A stretch of 13,821 nt of DNA from JAYXXU01 sp049301135. GTDB taxonomy: Bacteria > Pseudomonadota > Gammaproteobacteria > Pseudomonadales > Moraxellaceae. Below, in pieces: positions 1 to 7,727 of the stretch. Positions within the stretch are counted from its first letter, which is position 1. The number at the start of each line of letters is the position of its first letter. Made by a program: the position numbers and the translations under genes. The notes beneath the pieces were generated by a model. That model made no database searches. It was given only the letters and a program-made list of their open reading frames with translations, and was not told where the DNA came from. Where the stretch lies: assembly GCA_049301135.1 (NCBI GenBank), contig JBAQKP010000056.1, positions 1 through 13,821 of the forward strand. The letters are read 5' to 3'.

Positions 1-2789
1 GATTGTAGCTGTCGTGCACCCGCATGTAGCCCTTGTAATTCGACTGCCAGTTGGCTCGGTTGTTGTGCCAGTTGAATCAGATTGCCGGTGATCAGCGCTT
101 GATCCAAGCGATTTTCGGCAAATTTAAGCCCATCGGCGCGTAAATTGACTTGAACATCCGGTGCGCGCTGTTGACCTGATAGGCTGAGACTGCCACTGAT
201 ACGACCGGCCAACTCGGGGTGAATCAACGCCAGCTTTTCGGCATTCACATCGACCAACAATTTTTCGGTATTGCCATTGGCAGTCAGTTGATTGCCTGCC
301 CATGCCAGCTTCAATTGGTTGGCGACAAAACGCTGTGGCACAAAGTCCGCTGGTTTAACCGGATTGGGCATAAAGGCCAAATCCAACTGACCACTGGCCT
401 GAATCGGTTGTTGCCGCAAGGTGCCTTGTAGATCAAGCTGGCGAATCTGAATATCCTTACGCTTGGCCTGCCAATGGCCACTACTATCGACTTGACCGGA
501 CAACCGCCCCGCCCAGTCTGTCGCAAAATAGCCAGTATCGAGATTTTGAGTATTGGCAACCAATTGCCACGCCAGCCCATCGGTGAGATCCAACTGACCG
601 CTCGCATCGAGTTGTCCGGCCACGCCACGATGGCTGAGCTGTTCTAATTTAATCAACTGTGGCGTACCGGCAGCCTTCAGGATGAGCTGTCCATCTGGCA
701 CGCCAGCCGTGTTTAGCTGACCCTTAAACCGCGTGGCAAAACCACGTAGGCCGCTGACTTTAGCGGTCGGTGGCTGCATCAACAGCACGGTCTGTCCCGT
801 GCCAGCCAAGGCGATGCTACGGGCAGCTTGCTTTGGCGCAGCCGGTTGACGCGCTTGGAGATCGACTTGATCAAGCAATATAGTTTGCTGAAGCGCAGTA
901 GACTGACCGCTGAGTTTAATCTGACCTTGCAACCGATCAAACGGCGCACTGGCAAGAATGGCTTGTGGGTTGATGCCGGCAGTTTGCAGTTGCGCTTGCC
1001 AGCGGGTTGCTGTCTGAGCGGTCTTGGCCAGATCGGCTTGTGCAGTCGCGGACAGTTGACCAGCGACACCTTGATACGCCAGCTTTGGCACACGAATTTG
1101 GTATTGACCCTGCCGCTTCAACTGCATCTGATACGCACCAGCAGGCAGGCGCCCAGTGGTTGCCGCCAATTGCAGATCGAGATTGGCCTGCATCTGTTGT
1201 GCAGGTTTGAGCAACAATAGCGCCCGACCGCGTGGACTATCCACCACGCCAAGCGCAGGCACGTCGCGGGTGAGATTTTGCCAGCGACCGGACACCGCTA
1301 ATGGCAAACTGGCATCGGCCAATCCACCCCGTTTACCCACACCGACCTGTAGCGACTCCTGATTTTTTGGATTGCCTTGGTTGTCTTGGCGCAGAGCAAC
1401 CCCGATTTGGGTCAGGTTCGGTTGCAAACGGCCAGTGCTTTTTAGGCTGGCGTTTAATTGTTTGGGCAGATACGCTTGTGCCGCAGCGGGCAATAGCGGC
1501 TGTATTTGCAGGCCTTTTGTGCGCGCAAACAACTGCCAATCCACACCATCGACCCAGTCTACTTGTCCACTGGCGTTGATTTGGCCTTGTAACAGATCGC
1601 CCGTCAGTTGCTGGATTTGCATCCCCTTAAAATCGGTACGCAGGCTGGCTTGATAATCGCCTTTCGGCAGGTCTTTGGATTGCAGATCGGTATTCAGTTG
1701 CAGCGCAATACCAGACAGGTCGCCATTAATTTCGACTTGTCCTTGCTGCGACTGTAATTGCTGCGCTAAGGCAACCGGCCACACCACATCTTGCCATGCC
1801 AACTCACCTTCAAACGGCACACCTTTACGCACTGGATGCGCGGTCAGTGTGCCGGTCAGTTGGCCTTGTGCGCTCAGTGCTTGTTCAGCCAGCACTACTG
1901 CTGGATTTTGCTCTTTTGTGGCTGGGTCAGCGGCTACTGGGGTTGTACTATCCGTCACAACTGAGTTTTGTGTCACCAACCACGGCAATACCACTTGGGC
2001 GCGTACTGTGTCTAAACTCCCATCAGCTTGTAGTTGGATCGGCTGAAAACCTAACTTGCTGAGTGCCGGAATCAGCAGTTCGGCATCACCTTTGAGCGGG
2101 TACACACCGTTAAACTGCATCTTGGCGTTGACGTGTTTCAGATCAAGTAAGCCTTTCATCTGTAAACTAGAATCGTGGATCTCCAGTCGATCGCCTTGCC
2201 ACAATGCGTCTTTTAAAAAGATGACATCTAGGGTGGTGATTTTATTCGGTGCGTTTTGAATTTGAAACGCATGCACATAGGCTTGATCAAAGCGCAAAGT
2301 AAACGGCAACACAATCGGCTTAAAGGCAAATGGTTCATCGGTCGATGGCACGGTGCGAATCAGCCGCAGCCCATGCAGCGAGGCACGGCGAAAATGCAAC
2401 TCGCGCTGTACGATGGCACGCCAACCGATCTGCAAATGCGCCTGATCGACTTCGATGCGTTGAGTCTTCAGATTCACTTGGATTTGGTCTAAGATCAGTC
2501 CTTGCCGCAGATTACCACCGGCATAACGATACTGAATCAAGGTTTGCTGACTGCCCAACCACGACAACAACCGACGACTGCCCTCATCCGTGCCCGCGAC
2601 ATAAAATAGCCCAGCGCATACCGATAGCAACAGTGCCAACAACCCGCACAATAACCAAGCCCACCAGCGACGACGCGGCGGCTGACCAGAGGGCCGCTCT
2701 GGCATTTGCGCTGGTGACGGCTGGGACAAACCCTCAGGGGCTACGGCATCCGTCTGCTGTTCACTGGAACTATCGCCAGATGCACTCAT
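1..2789 (-). CDS. tamB: TamB, translocation and assembly module subunit (partial, C-terminus outside window)
   Basis: TamB is an AsmA-like inner-membrane-anchored protein. It spans the periplasm, partners the outer-membrane protein TamA, and is implicated in outer-membrane protein assembly and phospholipid transport. About 929 codons are visible; the frame read open at the four stretches I translated (N-terminus, around 1000, around 1950, left edge). The conserved C-terminal DUF490/TamB domain should lie beyond position 1. The product has a Pro/Ser-rich cytoplasmic tail (residues 1-38), an Arg patch (RRRWW), one membrane segment (about 43-65), then the TamB-like GTDEGSRRLLSWL and GNLRQGLILDQI motifs. 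The remainder is repetitive beta-rich sequence (for example DRLQGQIKLSGQ) typical of the lipid-groove fold, with a Thr/Pro/Ala-rich linker near residue 277. The ATG at 2789 has AAAGG about 11 bases upstream and follows the tamA stop by 32 bases, so the two genes are very likely one operon. Identification is strong; total length is unknown. Confidence 0.93.
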   Translation of the reverse strand, partial: MSASGDSSSEQQTDAVAPEGLSQPSPAQMPERPSGQPPRRRWWAWLLCGLLALLLSVCAGLFYVAGTDEGSRRLLSWLGSQQTLIQYRYAGGNLRQGLILDQIQVNLKTQRIEVDQAHLQIGWRAIVQRELHFRRASLHGLRLIRTVPSTDEPFAFKPIVLPFTLRFDQAYVHAFQIQNAPNKITTLDVIFLKDALWQGDRLEIHDSSLQMKGLLDLKHVNAKMQFNGVYPLKGDAELLIPALSKLGFQPIQLQADGSLDTVRAQVVLPWLVTQNSVVTDSTTPVAADPATKEQNPAVVLAEQALSAQGQLTGTLTAHPVRKGVPFEGELAWQDVVWPVALAQQLQSQQGQVEINGDLSGIALQLNTDLQSKDLPKGDYQASLRTDFKGMQIQQLTGDLLQGQINASGQVDWVDGVDWQLFARTKGLQIQPLLPAAAQAYLPKQLNASLKSTGRLQPNLTQIGVALRQDNQGNPKNQESLQVGVGKRGGLADASLPLAVSGRWQNLTRDVPALGVVDSPRGRALLLLKPAQQMQANLDLQLAATTGRLPAGAYQMQLKRQGQYQIRVPKLAYQGVAGQLSATAQADLAKTAQTATRWQAQLQTAGINPQAILASAPFDRLQGQIKLSGQSTALQQTILLDQVDLQARQPAAPKQAARSIALAGTGQTVLLMQPPTAKVSGLRGFATRFKGQLNTAGVPDGQLILKAAGTPQLIKLEQLSHRGVAGQLDASGQLDLTDGLAWQLVANTQNLDTGYFATDWAGRLSGQVDSSGHWQAKRKDIQIRQLDLQGTLRQQPIQASGQLDLAFMPNPVKPADFVPQRFVANQLKLAWAGNQLTANGNTEKLLVDVNAEKLALIHPELAGRISGSLSLSGQQRAPDVQVNLRADGLKFAENRLDQALITGNLIQLAQQPSQLAVELQGLHAGARQLQ

Positions 2790-2821
2790 GGTCAACCTAT
2801 CCTTTGCCTCAACCGCTACCA

Positions 2822-5341
2822 TCATAGCGATGGACCAATAAAAAAGTGCAATCGAATCGGCACACTGGTTTCGGACAAGCCTGCTGCCACGTCAATCCGA
2901 ATCGGACCAATCGGCGAACTCCAGCGCACCCCAAGTCCTGCACCGACTTTGACATCGTCGGAAAACTGTTCATCAAAGGCATTGCCCGCATCGACAAACA
3001 CCGCACCACGCCACATCGGCAAAAACCGATAGTTATACTCCAGCGACGCGACCGCCAAGTTTTGACCACCACTCAACTCACCATCGCGCACGGTGGATAA
3101 GCTTTTATAATCATAGCCGCGAATGCTTTGATCACCACCGGCAAAAAAACGCAGGTTATACGGCACGGACTCAAAATCATCGGTCACAATCGTAGCCAAA
3201 TCAAGCCGACCGACCACTTGATGCTTGCGGCTTTCGGTAAAGCTTTCAATCGCACGCCAGCCCGCCCGCAAGATCGCTAAATCCACATCGGATAACAGTG
3301 CCTGACTGCCGATTTCAATTTGGTACAACTGCCGCCGACCTTGATACGGATCAACCCCGCCACGACTGGTCACCTTGTTTAACGCATAACCGGCCAACAG
3401 CACTTGTTGGGTCAAACTGATGGTGTTACCCATACTGGCTGGATCAATTAAACGTGCCAACTCAGGCTCATCAAACCGCACATCAACCTGATCAATCCGA
3501 TAGCGCAACGACAGCGTGCGCTGCCAATCATCAGGACTTGGCCGGATCGAACGCTCAATCCCCAGCGTGCCGCCAATCGATTCGATATTAAAATCCGTCT
3601 CTAATTGTTCGACTTCTTCGCGCTCAAACCCACCAAACACACTCAGCGTATCACGCAGCGGATGCTTATACGGCAAGCTGTAACGGGCATCAATCGCCTG
3701 CCGAATCTGCGACAACTCAAGGTTGGCATCTAAGCTATGCCCACGATCATTCACCAATGCTCTGCGATACTGCGAACGGAAGCGCACGCCGGTATCCGTC
3801 CCATAACCAATCCCCGCTTCGGCACTGTTTGGCTGTCGTGCATCGACCAACACCCGCACTGGCACAACTTTGGCGCGGGCAGCACGGTTGAGTTCGGTAT
3901 TGCTGCTGGCTGGCATCGGAGCGGTTAACGGGTCTGGGCTAGGCTGCGCTAATGTTGTAGCAGCAGAGGTTGTAGCGCTAACCGAAGCGTCGCTCACTGG
4001 CGCTTCGGCGGCTGGTACGACCAAGGGAGTCGCGGGCGAAGCTTGCTGGTTTTTAATCGCGTCTGGGGTAAACGCCGTCACCTCAATATTGTTAAACCAG
4101 CGGGTATCGAGTAACTGGCGTGACAGGGTCTGCACATCTCGCGCATCATAGTCATCACCGGCCTGAAAGGGCACGAGGGCTTCTAACAATGCTCGCCTGA
4201 CCGGCAGCGCTGCGCCTTCCACCGTTGTACCAAACTCAATGTCGCCGAACTGATAACGCTGGCCGCTTTGATAGATCAGTCGAATATCGGCGACGTGATC
4301 CGGCAAGGTGACTTGTACGTCATGGGCGTGCCACTGCCCATCAAAATAACCACGCTCTAACGCCGCACTGGCAATCCGGCTTTTGGTTTGCTCGTATTTG
4401 GCATGATTCAGCACGTCGCCAACCGCCAGATCCGGCTGACTTTCGATGCGCTGAAAGCGGCGCTGCTCTTGCGCCTGTCCGTCAATCTTAATGTCCTGCG
4501 AGGTGACCCGCACCGGCTCACCGGCAACCACATCCACTTGCAACTGATCAGCGGCCGTCTTGCTAAAAAAGAACTGGCTGTCATAAAAACCGACGGCCTG
4601 AGCGGCATCCCGCGCCAAACCACGCAAGCGTGGTAGGCTGTCATTAAAATCAGTGAACTCCTCAACCGTCACCCGTGCTAGCGAGGCGGCAAGGTTTTCT
4701 TCCAGCAAGGTCAAAGCCGCCTCACGCTGTTCAGCGGTCAGTGGCGCTAGTGCTTCGGCTTGTGGCAGCGGCTTAAGATCTTCGGTGGGCTGATCTACCC
4801 ATTGGTCTAAACCCTCCAGACTGCTGGACTTGGGCAGCGATGCGACAAAGATTACCGTCGCACGAATCACGGGTTCAGCCGCAAAGCCCTCACTGCCATC
4901 ACTACGTAACCATTGTCGAATACGCTTCAACACGCCGATACGCGGTGTGCTGCTGCTGTCCTGTTCCGCACTAGGCACAGGTTGCTCTAGTTCAACCTCT
5001 TCTAATGGTGGCAGTGACGCCTCAAGATCTGGAAAACTCAGGTCGATGAGCGGTGGTAAATCAGCCGCTTGCTCGGCGGTGGCAGGATCAGCTTCAGTGA
5101 GCGGTGCAGCCTGTATGTCGGGCAGTGGCGTGGCGAGTGATTCGGTCACTGGTGTGGCGACAGACGTACTCGGTGCTGGCACTGGGTCAACGCTTGGCGC
5201 AGCATGCACGAGATGGCTCGACAGCAGCATTGAGGACAGTACAACGGAAGACAGCACGACTGTCGATCCGCGCCCACACGGGTGTGGCGACAACGACTGG
5301 CGCGGCGGCACAGCTGGTTTTTTCTGAATCAAGTCACGCAT
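2822..5341 (-). CDS. tamA: TamA, Omp85-family outer-membrane assembly factor with long inserted linkers
   Basis: TamA is an outer-membrane Omp85-family barrel with three periplasmic POTRA domains and works with TamB. I place the start at 5341 (839 residues): ATG with GGAG five bases upstream, followed by a signal peptide with hydrophobic stretch VVLSSVVLSSMLLSS and likely cleavage after HLVHA (about residue 47). The frame is open back to an ATG at 5548, but that start lies five bases from the divergent gene and adds an unlikely Cys-rich stretch. Domains: acidic Pro/Ala/Ser-rich region (about 48-150), POTRA1 (about 158-270), POTRA2 (about 272-350), POTRA3 (from about 355) and C-terminal barrel (about 500-839). 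Barrel hallmarks include EAGIGYGTDTGVR, RFFAGGDQSIRGYDYKS (the conserved RGY loop) and GLGVRWSSPIGPIRID. It is far longer than E. coli TamA (577 aa), because of the N-terminal region and a roughly 60-residue insertion (about 429-488) inside POTRA3. It is co-transcribed with tamB. Confidence 0.93.
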   Translation of the reverse strand: MRDLIQKKPAVPPRQSLSPHPCGRGSTVVLSSVVLSSMLLSSHLVHAAPSVDPVPAPSTSVATPVTESLATPLPDIQAAPLTEADPATAEQAADLPPLIDLSFPDLEASLPPLEEVELEQPVPSAEQDSSSTPRIGVLKRIRQWLRSDGSEGFAAEPVIRATVIFVASLPKSSSLEGLDQWVDQPTEDLKPLPQAEALAPLTAEQREAALTLLEENLAASLARVTVEEFTDFNDSLPRLRGLARDAAQAVGFYDSQFFFSKTAADQLQVDVVAGEPVRVTSQDIKIDGQAQEQRRFQRIESQPDLAVGDVLNHAKYEQTKSRIASAALERGYFDGQWHAHDVQVTLPDHVADIRLIYQSGQRYQFGDIEFGTTVEGAALPVRRALLEALVPFQAGDDYDARDVQTLSRQLLDTRWFNNIEVTAFTPDAIKNQQASPATPLVVPAAEAPVSDASVSATTSAATTLAQPSPDPLTAPMPASSNTELNRAARAKVVPVRVLVDARQPNSAEAGIGYGTDTGVRFRSQYRRALVNDRGHSLDANLELSQIRQAIDARYSLPYKHPLRDTLSVFGGFEREEVEQLETDFNIESIGGTLGIERSIRPSPDDWQRTLSLRYRIDQVDVRFDEPELARLIDPASMGNTISLTQQVLLAGYALNKVTSRGGVDPYQGRRQLYQIEIGSQALLSDVDLAILRAGWRAIESFTESRKHQVVGRLDLATIVTDDFESVPYNLRFFAGGDQSIRGYDYKSLSTVRDGELSGGQNLAVASLEYNYRFLPMWRGAVFVDAGNAFDEQFSDDVKVGAGLGVRWSSPIGPIRIDVAAGLSETSVPIRLHFFIGPSL

Positions 5342-5353
5342 GGCTACTCCGCG

Positions 5354-5386
5354 CAGGTCAAACCGCAGATCACAGCACAGATCACA
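5354..5386 (-). repeat. Three-copy 12-base direct repeat in the tamA leader
   Basis: On the minus strand, units begin at 5386, 5374 and 5362: TGTGATCTG+TGC, TGTGATCTG+CGG, and the degenerate TTTGACCTG+CGC. The first nine bases of the first two copies are identical. The array ends just before the GGAG ribosome-binding site of tamA. Read in the open frame upstream of the proposed start, it would encode the pattern CDLC-CDLR-FDLR. It could be a slippage product, a protein-binding site or a structured leader element. Confidence 0.6.
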
Positions 5387-5417
5387 ACGGCACACATCAA
5401 ACAGTCTGGCATGTGGC

Positions 5418-5447
5418 ATCATACCCAGTTGCCAAGTGGCTTGCCAG
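5418..5447 (-). promoter_or_regulatory. Candidate sigma-70 promoter for tamA-tamB
   Basis: Read on the minus strand, this has a -35-like CTGGCA (5447-5442, 4 of 6 consensus bases), an 18-base spacer and a -10-like TATGAT (5423-5418, 5 of 6). Transcription would begin near 5411, giving a leader of about 70 bases to the proposed tamA ATG at 5341. This agrees with the shorter TamA start, since the ATG at 5548 would lie upstream of the promoter. It is a motif match only. Confidence 0.45.
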
Positions 5448-5553
5448 TGATCGCTGCTCGGCTTATCTTGAGCGGCTGCCGCCTTTGAAGCCGACTGCTT
5501 TGAGGTTTTTTGATGCGCCTCTTCTACGATTTTTTGATCTTGGGACATTTGTC

Positions 5554-6894
5554 ATGGCCTCACAATTTAGTTTGCTGACCAAGCGGCGCTTTTTGCCGAT
5601 GTTTTTAACCCAGTTTTTGGGTGCATTTAATGACAACGTCTTTAAACAGGCGTTATTGCTGCTACTGACCTATCATGCTGCCCAACAACTCAACATGGCA
5701 ACCAGCTTGCTGAACAACTTGGCCGCCTTACTGTTTATTTTGCCATTTTTTTTATTATCAGCAACTGCCGGACAAATCGCCGATAAATACGAAAAATCCA
5801 TGCTGATCCGGCGGATTAAACTGATGGAAATTGCCGTAATGACACTGGCAACCGTTGGTTTTTTAATGCAATGGTACGTGCTGCTACTGCTAGCACTATT
5901 TTTAATGGGCGCGCATTCCAGCTTGTTCGGGCCCGTCAAATACGCCTATTTGCCGCAAGCACTGCCCGCTGAGGAATTGGTCGCCGGTAATGCACTGTTT
6001 CAGTCTGGCACGTCGATTTCGATTTTGACCGGTACGATGTTGGGCGGCGTGTTGATTTTAAGCGGTGATCTCGCGCAAACCCTGCTGTGGACATCGGTCA
6101 CCGTGCTGCTGATTGCAGTGTTGGGCTGGCTGGCCTCACGGCAGATTCCTGCACTCGCGCCGAACAATCCAACGCTGAAGATTGATTGGAATATCGCCCG
6201 CACCAGCGCACAGACCTTACGCGCAGCATGGGGTTTACGCGGGGTGTTTTATGCGATGCTCGGCATTTCGTGGTTTTGGTATTATGGCGCGACGTTTTTA
6301 ACGCAAATCCCTGAATTTACCAAAAAAATCCTGATCGGTGATGCCGGTGTGGTGACGTTTTTATTAACGCTGTTTACCATTGGAGTCGCCACCGGCTCAC
6401 TGCTGTGTAAACGCCTACTCAACAACCAAATCAGCCTAAAACTGCTGCCGGTTGGTCTGGCCGGTTTAAGTATTTTTGCCTTTGATTTGTATTTTTCCTT
6501 GAATCATTTGCCCAGTATTTTAGCCAACCCACTGACCCAGCAAATCGAACTACAAACGCTGACGCAGATCTTGGCGCAGTCGGCCTATTGGCGGGTGTTT
6601 GTCGATTTGCTCGGTTTGGGGTTGTTTGGCGGGTTTTATATTGTGCCATTGTATGCGGTGATGCAGTCGCATGCACCAGAGCAGCAACGCGCCCAAGTGA
6701 TCGCCGCCAATAACATCTTAAACGCGCTGTTTATGGTGGTCTCAGCGGTGGTGGCGATTGTGGTGTTGAGTGCACTGGGTTATGACTTACCGGTGTTGTT
6801 TGCGTTGACGGGGGTGCTCAATCTGCTCATCGGTGGCTTTGTGCTGCTCAAAACGCGCCAGCACTTGCCAACCTCAATCCATCCGTTGGACTAA
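5554..6894 (+). CDS. MFS transporter of the LplT/Aas N-terminal type (probable lysophospholipid flippase)
   Basis: This 446-residue inner-membrane protein has about a dozen hydrophobic segments. The N-terminal FLTQFLGAFNDNVFKQALL, the motif-A-like GQIADKYEKSMLIRR, and GAHSSLFGPVKYAYLPQALP are hallmarks of the MFS group that includes LplT and the transporter domain of Aas-type fusions. In characterised members this carrier moves lysophospholipids inward across the inner membrane for re-acylation. No acyltransferase or AMP-binding domain follows: the protein ends at TRQHLPTSIHPLD. I chose the ATG at 5554 because the first membrane segment begins just after it and GGGA sits about eight bases upstream. 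The frame continues open to 5104, but that part is antisense to tamA and not membrane-like. It is divergent from tamA with a 212-base spacer, where no convincing plus-strand promoter was found. Family is firm; substrate is inferred. Confidence 0.88.
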   Translation: MASQFSLLTKRRFLPMFLTQFLGAFNDNVFKQALLLLLTYHAAQQLNMATSLLNNLAALLFILPFFLLSATAGQIADKYEKSMLIRRIKLMEIAVMTLATVGFLMQWYVLLLLALFLMGAHSSLFGPVKYAYLPQALPAEELVAGNALFQSGTSISILTGTMLGGVLILSGDLAQTLLWTSVTVLLIAVLGWLASRQIPALAPNNPTLKIDWNIARTSAQTLRAAWGLRGVFYAMLGISWFWYYGATFLTQIPEFTKKILIGDAGVVTFLLTLFTIGVATGSLLCKRLLNNQISLKLLPVGLAGLSIFAFDLYFSLNHLPSILANPLTQQIELQTLTQILAQSAYWRVFVDLLGLGLFGGFYIVPLYAVMQSHAPEQQRAQVIAANNILNALFMVVSAVVAIVVLSALGYDLPVLFALTGVLNLLIGGFVLLKTRQHLPTSIHPLD

Positions 6895-6917
6895 CCGCGG
6901 ACAAAGCCGATTGCCCC

Positions 6918-6945
6918 TAGACAGCCCAGCCAGATTCGGTATGCT
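6918..6945 (+). promoter_or_regulatory. Candidate sigma-70 promoter for coq7
   Basis: TAGACA (6918-6923, 5 of 6 bases of TTGACA) is followed by a 16-base spacer and TATGCT (6940-6945, 4 of 6 bases of TATAAT). Transcription would start near 6952, about 53 bases before the coq7 ATG. It lies in the 110-base gap after the MFS gene, where no terminator hairpin was seen, so read-through from that gene is also possible. Confidence 0.4.
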
Positions 6946-7004
6946 GAAAGCGGGCAAACGAGATATTTTGACAACAGCCGTCTGTGGCGGTACATGAGGT
7001 AGCG

Positions 7005-7679
7005 ATGAGTCATACAACCCATCAAACAGATCGTCAAAGCAGTCAGCGCCAGTATGGTTTTACTGATCGGTTGATTCAGGGTTTTGATCAAGCCCTGCGC
7101 ACGGTGGTTCCCGACAGCACACAAGCTGAACGGCCATCACCGGCACAAGCCCAACGCAGCCAACTCAGTGTTGAACAGGCACGCCATGTGGCCGGTCTGA
7201 TGCGCGTCAATCATAGCGGCGAAGTCTGTGCGCAGGCGCTGTATCACGGCCAAGCGCTCACTGCAAAACTACCCACCGTGCGGCGCGAAATGCAACAGGC
7301 TGCGCGTGAGGAACAGGATCATTTGGTCTGGTGCGAACTGCGCCTTAAAGAACTGGACAGCCATCCGAGCCTGCTCAATCCACTCTGGTATGGCTTATCG
7401 TTTGGACTCGGGGCCTTGGCGGGGCTGGCGGGTGATCAATACAGCTTGGGTTTTGTGGCTGAAACCGAAAAACAGGTCAGTGTGCATCTACAATCTCACC
7501 TCGACCAACTGCCGGACACCGATCCACGCAGCCAAGCGATCTTGGCACAGATGAATCAAGACGAACTACAACATCGCGAACAGGCACTACAGGCCGGTGG
7601 GCGTGATTTGCCCAAGCCGGTACAGCACTTGATGCAAGTCGTATCTAAAGTGATGACCAAAGCCAGTTATTCGATTTAA
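7005..7679 (+). CDS. coq7: Coq7, 2-nonaprenyl-3-methyl-6-methoxy-1,4-benzoquinol hydroxylase
   Basis: Coq7 is a di-iron monooxygenase that adds the last ring hydroxyl group in ubiquinone biosynthesis at the inner membrane. In many gammaproteobacteria it replaces the flavin enzyme UbiF. In this 224-residue protein the ferritin-like iron ligands are all visible: E73 (NHSGEV), E103 and H106 (REEQDH), E155 (ETEK), and E187 and H190 (DELQH). A hydrophobic helix, GLSFGLGALAGLAG (about 130-143), fits membrane association and hydrophobic substrate binding. The first 50 residues are polar and variable. The ATG at 7005 has GAGGT four bases upstream and is preferred over an in-frame GTG at 6984 with no ribosome-binding site. 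The TAA stop lies in a 10-base direct repeat (7670-7694). A plus-strand reductase-family gene follows after 48 bases. Confidence 0.95.
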   Translation: MSHTTHQTDRQSSQRQYGFTDRLIQGFDQALRTVVPDSTQAERPSPAQAQRSQLSVEQARHVAGLMRVNHSGEVCAQALYHGQALTAKLPTVRREMQQAAREEQDHLVWCELRLKELDSHPSLLNPLWYGLSFGLGALAGLAGDQYSLGFVAETEKQVSVHLQSHLDQLPDTDPRSQAILAQMNQDELQHREQALQAGGRDLPKPVQHLMQVVSKVMTKASYSI

Positions 7680-7694
7680 CGGCCTTCGATTTAA
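7670..7694 (+). repeat. 10-base direct repeat spanning the coq7 stop codon
   Basis: TTCGATTTAA occurs at 7670-7679 and again at 7685-7694. The first copy encodes the last two coq7 codons and its TAA stop. The copies are 15 bases apart start to start, suggesting a small local duplication. No function is evident. Confidence 0.6.
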
Positions 7695-7727
7695 TCTGAT
7701 CTAACCCATTTTTGAGGAGTGCTGACC

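Noticed and set aside
2330..2827. 165-codon plus-strand frame opposite the tamB start
   Set aside because: Antisense shadow with Thr/His/Arg-rich sequence and no domain; tamB on the minus strand is well supported.
4830..5327. 165-codon Ser/Gly-rich plus-strand frame opposite tamA
   Set aside because: Composition mirrors the Pro/Ala/Ser-rich TamA region on the other strand; no ribosome-binding site or family resemblance.
5354..5386. CRP-type binding site suggested by the two TGTGATC motifs
   Set aside because: The motifs are direct repeats, not the inverted TGTGA-N6-TCACA arrangement that CRP binds.
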